Below, in pieces: positions 23,301 to 35,300 of a stretch of 64,000 bases of DNA. The position numbers were made by a program, and so were the translations under genes. Location of the stretch: the NCBI GenBank assembly GCA_005281725.1, contig SSBO01000001.1:4956-68955 (forward strand). Direction: 5' to 3'. Every line of letters starts with the position of its first letter. The stretch's first letter is position 1. A model generated the notes under the pieces. That model saw only the letters and a list, made by a program, of their open reading frames with translations, was not told the DNA's origin and ran no database searches. Origin of the DNA: Wuchereria bancrofti (Eukaryota > Nematoda > Chromadorea > Rhabditida > Onchocercidae).

Positions 23301-26300
23301 AAGATGGCAAATGGGAACAAGAGCTGAGTGAGCGAATTATAGAAAATCCTCTCAAGAATGGAATCTTTTGCATTCATCCAGAAAGATTGTGGAATGAACG
23401 AAGTATTTTATGGGGTTATTTTGTGTATGTGTGTATGTGTTATTGGTTTGACCCAATTGACAACTAATCAAGTAGCAACCAACCGGTGTACAATAACCAA
23501 CATTGTCTGCACCATTTCTTTTTACACCATTTAACTTAAGTGGATTGATAATTAATTGAGGGGAAAAGAGACAACTCCATAAACCGCTTGCTATTATTGA
23601 AATATTATGAACGCAAATTTTGAATAGTAAATCTATCCCGATCAAAATAGAATAAATATGAACGGAAAAATTTATTGAAATTTTTGAAATTACGAATTTC
23701 ATAAAATTGATCTAATCCTAAATCACTCAGCTAATGAAAATGGATTAATCGATTGTTTCGTTTTATCAAATTAAAAGTTTAAAAAATCAGAAAAAAGATT
23801 CAGGCAAAAAAACAATGTTTTTTTTTGCTCATCAAACGTTTGTACTTGAGGGGAAGGTTTACAAAAAAGGATTTTATTTATTGATAGAGTTGAATTGCAG
23901 TTATTTTATTTGAAATTCAGAAGTAGGAAACATTTCCATATCTAATAAATAGTCACAACGTATTTTCATTAGACTGTTAAGTATTATTTTGATTAGCAAA
24001 AGGGAACATATATCAAATTACTAATTCTAGATTAGACTTGTTTCTATTCTCTTAAATTACTAGTCAATTTTGAAATAAGTGATAGATTCTATAATTCATT
24101 TACCAGAAGAAATGCAATTATTTATTTTTAAATTTGTTGAAGAAAACTGAGGGTTATTTTACATCCAGCAGTCTATGAAACTAAACTATTGCTGTAAATT
24201 TCATTTCGATACTTTTTTATTTATTCCATATAAGAGTGTAATACTACCACATTTCTGCGAAGATTTTCTACCAGAATATGATATTCACCAACCATACGTT
24301 TGCACGGCAATGTCATTTTATCACTAAGTTATTCCTTTCACTTAACAACTAGTTCTTTTTTATTGTATTTGACTCCATTTCATTATATTTTTAACTCATT
24401 TCATTTTTTAAACAAAATTTATCAATAAAAATAAAAATCACTCCCTCCAAATGAGTATCTTTTCATAATTCATCACTTTTTAGTTTAAATTAATACGAAT
24501 TATTTTCAACTGAGATGTCTTCTCTTAATTGTTTTTAAGTGAAATGGCGACGAAATCTTTTTTATTTTGAGTGTTTTGATCAGGTCAACTATCAATTACC
24601 GTAGCACACTAATGCCATTAACTGCTGAAGTAAATATCAATGCTTTGTAAAGAAGAAATAGCGAATGAAAGAAGATGAAAGCGAAACAGAAGTGACCGTT
24701 TCGGAATGAATGCAGTAAATTAAAATTTAGAAAAATTAAATTGAGATTTAGAAAAAAGCAGTAATACAGTTGTTTTAATTAGGTTTTGAATTTACAATTC
24801 AATTTTGTTTGGCTATTCTGTCCTTTTTCAGTTCACTCTCATTTCTATTCCAGTTTCTGATTTCTTCTGTCCTATTTTACTTTTGTTTTGTTTTTCCTCT
24901 TCTTCATGCCACATATGATTTGCTTTAATTTTTCTGAAACTATTCCTTTTCTCTTCCATATATGAGAAAAATGTTTGTTCCCAATTTTTTTTTTGTTTCC
25001 TCTTCTCCACTCATGACACAATTTCCAAATCACAAAAATTTTTGTGGAAAGAAAATAAAAAAAAAATTTCTTTCAAATCAGATGGCACTTCTATCTGGTG
25101 ATATTGAAAATGAAATGAAAAGTGAGTTACTTGATAGATAATTGCGGATGAGAAGGAAAGTGTCTGTTTTTTTTTTTGCTGAATACATTTAAAATAAATT
25201 ATTATTATTTATTTCGAATTAATACTTAAGTGATTACTTATTAAATCAAGGAAATCAAGCAATTAATATAATTACGATATGTCATTTAATTTTATACTAA
25301 TATTTTATCAATTAAATTTTACGATAACGTTAGCATTTTGTGCTAATGCCATTATCATGATAATGATAATGATGTTGATCACTATCATTATCATTACCAT
25401 TTTTGATTGTCGTATTTAGTGAATAACTGGAAAAGTATGAAGATAGCAGTAGGTACGTATTGGTACGAAGCGCCTCAAGGAACAAAACTAACTGTCCATT
25501 ATTTGAGATGTTTGATGTTTTTTCCTTCAAAGAAGAAAAGCTCGTTTTTGGATTTTTACCTCACGGAACTAGTACCTTGGTACCTTGTGGCACCTGTTAC
25601 TACTGCTATGGACATACCTGTAATGAGTGAATTATGAAATTTGTGATAAAAACTTTTGAGCTGAAATTTATATCTCTTCATCAATTTATAAAAGTGAAAT
25701 AATTCATGTTCATTATAGAAGTACTTGCTTACTTCCTTATACACATGAAATTTTACTGTGAATTATACAGGATGAAATTAATTTATGAATATTTCCAGCT
25801 GTAAGTTTATTTCAAAAACACATCCCTTTCTTTACAATACAAATCACTGATCAATAATTCTTATCTAATTATAGAAGCTAATTAATCTATCAGTTTACTT
25901 CCTTATTTTTCAAATAAATTCTTCCCAGTTGTTTTGCTCCCTCATTTGTTTAATTTTTTAATGATAAAAAGAAAAAATATTCAAACTTTTATTCGTACAA
26001 GAAGAAAGAAGATTTCGGAAGTATATGCATTAGATTTTGGAAGGTTTGAAAACACATCATATCTGTTCAATTCCTGATTTTTCTTGAACAATATACAAAC
26101 TTTTTCGGTCATCTTACCGATTTGCTTTCAATACATGTTTCATCATTTTCTTCAAGATCATTGGAATAAGATTTTATGTTATTTGGGTAATTATCATTTT
26201 TTACTCTTATTTCTGAAAAATTGGAAATTTGAATCTAAAAATTTATGAAGACGCAATTCAAATTCTGACAAAAGGTGCAAAATACTGGAAATACTCAGAT

Positions 26301-29300
26301 TTACACAATCAGATTAAAATATTGAAAATTTACAATGATCCTGTTTGATGAATACTTAGAGAAGATGAAATTTATCAGCTAATGTAAAAAAAATGATCGA
26401 TTGATGGTTGGATCAGTGGATCACTTTGTTCCGCTATTAAATACAGCTTTTTTTTCCTTTCATTGTTGTGCTAAAGAATTGAGAAGTAATGGTTGAAATA
26501 AAATAATCGAAAAGATAGTTTCCTTTTTAACAAAAAAAAAAAAAGAAAAACGAAAATGTATCGATGCTTTTTAAATCATTTTGCAAATTTTGTAATCAGT
26601 GAAATTAGTAATGCGAAGTTGAAATTAGTAATAGGTATTGCACTGTATTAATTTTAATTCATTGGAAAAAGCCTGTAAGATCGATACCTAGAATTTATCA
26701 CTAACCATTTTTTCCTCTTGACAAAATGACTCTTACATCTAATAACCATGAAACATAAAATCCATCAAAAATTTCATTTCATAATTGGAAACTCAATTTA
26801 TCCTTTTTTCTTTTTATTTTTCAGATTCTAGCCAAATATTTAAGTTAAATTAAATCCTAAGCAAACTTTTAAAAAAACTTTCATCAAAAGATTAATGCGA
26901 AAGAAAAAAAAAAGGTGAATAGATATACTGCTTGAATATGAATAATACATCGATTTTTCTCGCCTTTCAAAAATATATTACTTCCTTGTTTGCATATGGT
27001 TTTATAAAAATTCAGAAAAAGGAAAAAAAATCGAATTTTCTAAAATTTTCTAGCACACTTTTGAATTCAATTCAATAAAAATATTCAATGGGGAAAAATT
27101 GGATGAAGGAAGATGGAACTCAAAATTTATTCGATATTTTCCACTAAACATATCATCAACATGTTTGCATAACTCGTCAAATTGACAGTTAACTAACATT
27201 TTTCTTTTTTTTCTGCTATACTTTAAGATCTGTCTAAAATTCTTTATGCGTTTTTTTTCTCTTCTTTCGTTTCTTTTTTTAGCTCATAAATTACTGATAC
27301 TCTCTCACCTTACATATCGTCTACTTTTATCTTTATTGCATCCATTTAGATGATAAATTTCACCTATTAGCAAATTATAATGAATAAAATCAATGGGACT
27401 GTCACATATATATTTCAAATTTCAAATGGGCCTTAAATGATTTGAATTTTAGTTTTAATCTAACTTACTTTTGACGATTTAACACAGAAATTAACATAAA
27501 ATTTATCGTGAATAGAAAAATGAATTAGTGAAAGTATAAGAATTTGAAATTTTTATTGCTTAACTTTTTATCACTGATATAAGTGTAGTGCAAAAAAATG
27601 CGAGATTTCTGAGTATGAAAATGAAATATGAATAGAAAATTTCAGAAATATGAAGGAACTGTAGTGATTTGGATTGTATTGCTGCCAGATGCTCTAGTTT
27701 CAGTATTTATTTTTGTTTCATTTGATTCGATAGTCAAATTATAATGTTGCTTAAAAGTTTGTAAAATAAATGCTGACGAAGACGTGGAACAGCGATAAAA
27801 TCAAAGTTAAATGTAAAAAATAAAAGAAATGAAGCATAAACAATTACTTGAGATAAATAGGAAATATTACATACTTGCATTGTCTTAAATTGATATTCCT
27901 TTTTGGAAATTTAATTGACAGTGTTCATTTTAGAATAAGGATAAAAATTAAATATTCTTGATCAGATTTGCTCTAAATTACTGTAAGGCTTTATCGAATA
28001 GCTTGAAAATTTCACTCACTAAGTTACAAGTTTACTACTACGAATCAAATATTAATAGCTATAGACGAAAATTGTCGTATCTTTCTGCTTCTCTTCTTTG
28101 TTGCTACTGTACTTTCTCACAAAATGATGAAATTACGGTATTGTAGGTTTGAAACGATTATACTCATCACAAGTACTTCTTGTACGATAGTTTTAACCAG
28201 CGATAGCATCTGTGATGAAAAAATAATCGAAGTATGCGCAAATTACCGTAATCGATTAATGCTCATAAATTTTCATAAGATATGCATAATTTTTGATGGA
28301 AAGTTCTTTTGATGGACTTGCTAACTTGTATCATACAATATTACATATTGACTTTAATCATCAATTATTTATGTTAAACTGATATATATATATATATATA
28401 TTTACATACATATACATATTAAAGATAAGAAATATACTAATGAAATATAGATTTTATTATTTGTTCTCAAATACGCAACTTTTTATTGAACAATTATTGA
28501 CAAAGTAAATGAATCACTGTAACTTTTCAATATTATTAAATTAAATGGAAGGTGGGTGGAGGTAAAAAATTTTTAAAAAAAACTAGCTGTTTTAAAAGTG
28601 TCTTTTTATGCATTTTTTTTTCTGTTCGATATGCATTTTCTTTATCATCAACGTTTTCCTTATTGCTAAAAGAAAATTTTTCGTGTATCGTTTGGATCCG
28701 CCTTACGCAACAAATAAATATCAAACAAATATATAGAGCCTTTTTGGCATTAGAGTGACCGATTGGAATGAAACTGTCTGTTTGTGAATGTTTGTTAAAA
28801 ATTATTCATTTCATCTTTCTTTTTTTGCCCTATTTACTATTTGATTTGTTATGCTTTTCTTTGTAGTTGAATGATTGATATATATACTGTTGCATAAAAT
28901 ATTCACATTTATATAGTTTCTAAGAGATTCAGAGACTAATTTTTCTATTTCAATTTATAGTCATTCTATTTCACGATTTTTTTTTAAATTATGTACAATT
29001 TGCTTTGATATTCTTTTTCGTCTTATCTCTTTCTCAATTGTATATAGCAGTGCAGTTTAATAGTTGTCATCGTCACAAGAAGTTTTAATATAATTGAGTT
29101 TGGTTTTACAAATTAATTTTGTAAAATTTTGCACGTTTTCATTAGCGGAATATTTCAAATTCTCAAATTATTTGACTTGTTTTAAAGATCATGTTTTTTT
29201 TTAATGCATGTAATGATGCATTTTATTGGGTGAAGTCCAGGTCATTTTATTGTAACATGTTATAAACATTTAGGAAACATCAAAACACTCAAAATTTTCA

Positions 29301-32300
29301 CATAAGGCTTTGAAACATTTGTTTTGTTTTTTGTGCGAAATGAGAATCTTTTTTTTAAAAAAAAGAAAACATTCAAAATTTAATAAAATTGTTGACTTTA
29401 GCATCAGTTTCATTCATTCCGTTCTGAAAAGTTATCATATTATCAGTAAAATCGAAAACTGGATATTTTTCCTTTTTTCTCTTGCCTACTTTCTTCTATC
29501 AAAACTTATGTGACAATTTTGTTTTCTCTTGGTGTTTTTTCTTTTTTACTTTTAATTTTCTTCCCATCCATGAATTTCAACAAGTTTTCCCAGAAAAAGG
29601 AACGATGTTTTGAGATTAACACGGATACAACAATTATTTGGTGAAGAGAGGAGAAGACGAGAGTGTTTTTTCGAACAGTATTTCAAAGAAAAAAATAACC
29701 GAAATGCACCCCGTAGGGCAAGGAAAAACCAAATTAAGGATTAACGGATGACGGGAGTAGGGCAAAAGAAATAGGAAAATAGAAACGAATGAAATTTCAC
29801 TTAAGAAGACCCAATTAATCGGCAAATTCGAATTTCTTAAAGGAAAAAAAAACACTTTTTTCCCGTATTGTTTTTGTATAAATATATTTCTCTTTTCTTT
29901 TTCTTTCTTTTTTCTCTTCTTTTTTTTTATTTCCGTTTGCTGTCGGAAATGTCTTCTTCTAATTTGAAAAAAGTTAAGGTTGAAATGAACTTTCACTTCT
30001 TTTTTTACTTCTACAAAAAACTACAAATTAAAAGAGATATAAAATAAATTTCATAATATGCTGAACCTTTTCGTTTATTATTATAAATTAATTTTTATTC
30101 AGTAATACTCATATGCTTCTTTTGTCTAATCTCTTATATTGACGAAATACTTTATCGTCTAATATTTTTTTTAATCACATTTTTGATAAAAAAGCAGTAA
30201 CCTTTAATGTTTTCATATATACATTAATTTCAAATTAAAAATTTTGTGAATTACTAATTAAGAAACTTAAACTTCCTTTGATCAAGAAGGATAAATTTTT
30301 TAAATTCATCTCCTTTAAAATTTTATATATCACTTGAAATCTATTGCAAATTTGAATAAAGTGAAAGATAAATTTTTTTCCTAAAATTTCAAAAAAATAT
30401 TAAATGAGATTATAAAATTATAAGAAGGTATGATAAGTATTTAGGTATTATTGAAATAAAAACGATTATTTTTTAAGTAATTGCACAACAATTAATGTAT
30501 ACTTTTTTGCGAATTATTTCGACGTTGAATTTTTTAAAAATGACATTTGGTCAGTTCATAATTCCAACTCTGCAATCTTTTGCTTAAAATTTAAAATCCT
30601 TGATCTGTACTTTAAATTTATAGTTTTTCCAAAATAAAATTCTTTTAGTTTACAATTTCAATTCTACATTTATTTTAAAAAATGATTTTTTGTTAGCTTT
30701 GAAAGAAAGAACTGGACATTTCTTCTCGTTTTTTATGCATAGATTTTAGCCATGAATTTTTGTCAAAAAAGGAAAAAAGAAATACTTTTTACTGTAGAAA
30801 ATATTTTTTTAAGCATATGTTTCAAATTTTCTAAATTTCTCCTTTTTATTCAAAAAAGTATACAAACAGAAAAAGATCATCATTTTTCATGGTCATGACC
30901 ACGAATATCATCACTGTTATATTACTATCGGTCATGTCAGTCAGCTTCAAACAATATCAACGATTAACGGTTACTTGTCCCAATGGGTTTGGTAAAACTG
31001 GTTTACAGGATATATACAAAAAATTAAAAGCAGGATAAAGAAAAAAATGGATGTCCTCTACCTCTGCGTTTTCATCGCAACAAATAAAATGACGAACAAT
31101 AAATAGAAAAAACGAAAACAAAAAAAGAAAACAAGAACAAACCGATTTTCCCTTTTCATTTTCTTTTTTTTGCATTTAATTTTTGCAAAAACCTTAATTT
31201 GGCATCGGCCATTTTCATTGTTCCTTTTTTTTTCTTTCATTAAAAAAAAAAATGTTATCAATCTATAGTTCTTGAAAAGAAAAAAGAAGTAACCTCTTCT
31301 TTCCACTTTTCCACCTTCTATTATTATTTCTTTTCCGATATGAAAACTTGTTCCATTAAAATGTTCGAAATCTTTTTTTTTTTTTTTTTTTTTGTCACCA
31401 CGTTGTATACTGCTGTTTTGTTGTTTTGTTGAAAATACCTTTTTCCAATCCATCTCAAACATGAAGGACAGTAGTTTTTTTTTTGGTCTAATTCTGATGA
31501 TTACTGTCCATCTAACATCGTCGATAATAAATAACAATAACAACGGCACTATATACTGTCATCCACTTACCCCTGCCACTACCATCATCATTATCACTGT
31601 CATCATGTCATCACTGTAACTGTTACAACTGTTTGCTATTGCCATCCATTTCCCGCTATTACTGGTAATAATAAAACAAACAAACAAGCGAATAAGCAAA
31701 AAAATTGAAAACAAAATCTGCTTTTCATTATAGTTTCATAAAAATTACCAAAGCATATAATTTATTTTTTCATTTATTTATTTAATTTGATTAATTAATT
31801 AATTTACTTATTTATACAAATCACAAAGTAGCTCGAACGAAGTTTAATTTTACATCATGTAAACAATTACCATTATATTATTATATTATATTATATAATA
31901 TAGTATATAATATTACATATTATATACTATAATTACTGTTATATATTATATTGTATTATTATATATTATATATTACATTATATATTACATTAATACTATA
32001 TTGTATTGTATAATACTATATTATTTATTGTAGTATTATATATATTGCATATACGATATATATAATTAAACAATAAACGCTCTTATTTCGATTTTTCCAT
32101 TCGAAATAAGTAGGAAGAAAAAAAATGAAATTTCAACCATTTAAAATATATATATCTTCCAGATTCTTTTTTTTGCCTCTATCCAATCTCTTCATCCATT
32201 TATTTAGTCATTCATTCACATCTATCTATTCGTGCATTCTTTCACTCAAATCCAATCTCATTCAGTCATTTATTTTTCCCATTAATGGAATTGCTGAAAT

Positions 32301-35300
32301 TATTATTAATTATTGCAATTTTTTTCTATTCATTTCTTCCCATTTGTAATTCTTTTATTAGAAATATATCATCACCACTATCGGTGTTATTGCACATATT
32401 ATTAAATATATTTGCAGTTTTAAACCAGAAATATTTTAAGTTTAATTCATTTTTTTCTAATTCAGTTCAGTTTGGTCTTATTCAATTTGTTCAAATCTAT
32501 CCGTTTTTGGTAAAGGGAATAAAGATATTTATTTCATTTTCATTGGTAAACGTGATGTTTTTTGTTTGAAAAAAGGGGTTGTACCAACAAGTTAAGTTTC
32601 TCATCCTTTTCCTTTCTTTTTTTTTCTGTGTCGCTGAGCAAGTGGACATAACAGTGAAATCAGTGGCCACGACGACGACAACAACAGTAACAACAAACCA
32701 ATAATAATTTTCATTTCTTATCTTCCTGTCTCTTTTTTACCATTCCGTACTCATCAACTCTTCATCCTTTTAATCGTGTCACTGTCATCTGAAAATCTTC
32801 TCACTTTCATCTTTACTTTTCCCCCACCCTCAAAATACATTTTTACCCTTCTCAACTACAGACGCCCATCTATCTATCCATCCCTTCTCCGTTCATCATC
32901 CCATCATCCATATTCATCCTTCCGTTCATTTACTTCAAACCTGTACTCTTTTTTAACTTTCCCCCTGATTACACCCTTATCACCACTTATTTTTACTACA
33001 GCCTCTATTGCAACTTCGCTAATATTCACTGCTAATTATCGCTGTCATTAATATTGTCACTACATACATTTTCAAAAATCTCATCGAAACCACAGCAGTC
33101 TGTTGCAAATTCTTGCCTTTTAAAGAATTTTGAATTTAAAATTCCACTTCAATTCTATTGATTCTCACGCAAATGGTAATTTCTACCTTGGAACCTTTCA
33201 TTATTTTTGTCTATTACGTTAACAAAACTGTTTCCCTTTGAGGTTATACAATAAATCATTTTCGGTTGGATGCGAAACGAAGCAATTTATAATTTCTATA
33301 CGATTGGAACAACGCAAGTTATTACTTCATTTATCAATTCCCATGTTACAAAATGCAAAAAGTAGTAATAGTATCAGGAACAGCGGCAGTAATAAAAACA
33401 ATAAGGGTGAAGATGGTGGTACTGATGATAGTAATACTGATACTGGTGGTGGTGATGGTGGCGGTGGTGGTAGTGGTAGCGGGGCTTTTCAACCAGTTAA
33501 ACCTCGATCTATGGGAAATTTATCACCTGTGGCATCAACGACAAAAATGGATGAATCGTTGGTTGTGGCACGACTTCATATCGACGAAATGGCCGTTGAT
33601 TCGTCCACTCCAACTACTACCACAATTGAAAGACGCAAAAAGAAACCATACAAAGAATTAACTCTAGAAGAAAAAGTTCAGTTGATTCGGTTAGCGGAAG
33701 AAAATGCTGGAATGAGTCAAGCTAATATTGCGGAACGTTATTCAATTGCTAAAAGTAATGTTTGTCGAATTTTGCAACGGAAACACGAATATCTTCGAGC
33801 ATATGAATGGGCCGGTTTTGCCGGATCTCGAAAGCGTAAACTTCGTGGTGATCCACAGCAGCAGCAGCAGCAGCATCATCATCATCAACAACATCAACAA
33901 TCACGTGGAAGTACCAAAAATTTTAATAATTTTCAAACTTTAAAAATGGCAAATGCGACAAATTGTACTGTATCCCGTAATCATTCAACAAATTATGTGG
34001 AATTGACAACATCAAATGGTAAGGAACGGGCAACCAACGATAATCGTCTTATTGTACCACAACGTCCTGCAACAATCATACAACGGGGTAATATCATTTG
34101 TATTTACTTCGACATTTTCCTTAGATATATTTTTGCGATTAAATACGGACTAAATTATAGGATTCCAAATATTTCGCTCTTTCATCGTCTTCTTTCTATT
34201 TCGTTTTCTTTCTCTCTTTTTAAGCAGTTAAGAAAATCCTGCAGTTCTTTCCTGTAAATATATTAAGAAATAAAACTGCCAATTACTTTTCAGTGTCCAT
34301 TATTGGTCATTTTTCTAACTCTTTTATTGATACCTGGAATCCGTTATTTTTCAAATTTAACTGTGAGGCATCTTATATACTGCTATATCGATTTATTATA
34401 ATCCATTTTCTTCCATTTTGAAATTTGTATTTTCACTTTAAATAATTCAACTTATAATTTAATTGAATTCTCGCCTAATTTATTAGTTATTAATAGCTTT
34501 ACTTATCATTTTTAGCTCAGAAGCAAATGAAGGCATAGATTTCAGGTTAATTGATTAATTTACCTTTAGAGTTATCACTGCTAATTTAATTAATGTACTT
34601 TCAAAAAAGTATAACTTTTTTGATTTCTTTTATCAACTTTTATTCTCGAAACTAAGTGTTTTTATTAAAGATGAAAAGTTTTAATTACAGTCATTTGAAA
34701 GTCATCTCTTGAAAACCATTTCCATTTTTTTTGCTTAACTTTTGATTATTAAAAATATTCTTTCTATATTTTTTATTTTTTTTTTTTTTTTTTTTGAAGA
34801 TAAGCTGATTTGATCATTTTTTTTTACATTACTTCTTTGGATTATATTTAGTTTTTATTTTCCTCTTAAAAATTCTTTACTTTCAGATCTTTCTATTTAA
34901 AGAAACATAATCTATTTTAAGCTTGTTCTACTCTCTTAGTTTTCTCAATTAGTTATATAACACTTTTGCTTAGTTATACAACACTTTTTATCCAAAATAT
35001 CCATTTTTCCATTTTTAGGAATAGAATTCAATGGGGTCTCAGTAATTAAAATTCTTTCCCTTCCTTATACCAATTACTTAGCTATCAATGAATAATTCAA
35101 ATGGTATGACGAAATAATAGAATTATTTCATACCAAAAATGGAATTAAAATCAAGTTGGAATTTTCTTCACTTACTTCGGGTACTGCATTTCAGTTATTT
35201 ATTAGTTTCTGTGGAGTAAGTCGTTATTCTAGTTGATTTTCCTTGGAAAATTTAACCTTTTCTAGTATTGAATTCTCGTAAGTTATAAAATCCACACTAA

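Larger units (their letters stand above)
22505..33342. other. First three quarters of the giant intron 4
   Basis: Mostly AT-rich intronic DNA with T tracts. Coding-like islands inside (22958-23137, 25405-25744, 26240-26350, 27646-28312 and 30895-31038) are described separately. A (TA)n run lies at 28382-28401, and an AT-rich minisatellite at 31879-32066. Confidence 0.5.

Noticed and set aside
29634..29996. 120-codon minus-strand ORF
   Set aside because: First half is a KKRKKKEKEK run from an A/G tract. The second half is hydrophobic and rather protein-like, but without splice partners or recognised motif, so not called.
31058..31549. 163-codon minus-strand ORF
   Set aside because: Long, but built on homopolymer A and T tracts giving K and F runs. 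Purine-rich bias lowers the stop frequency, and there are no domain or splice features. It overlaps better plus-strand candidates.
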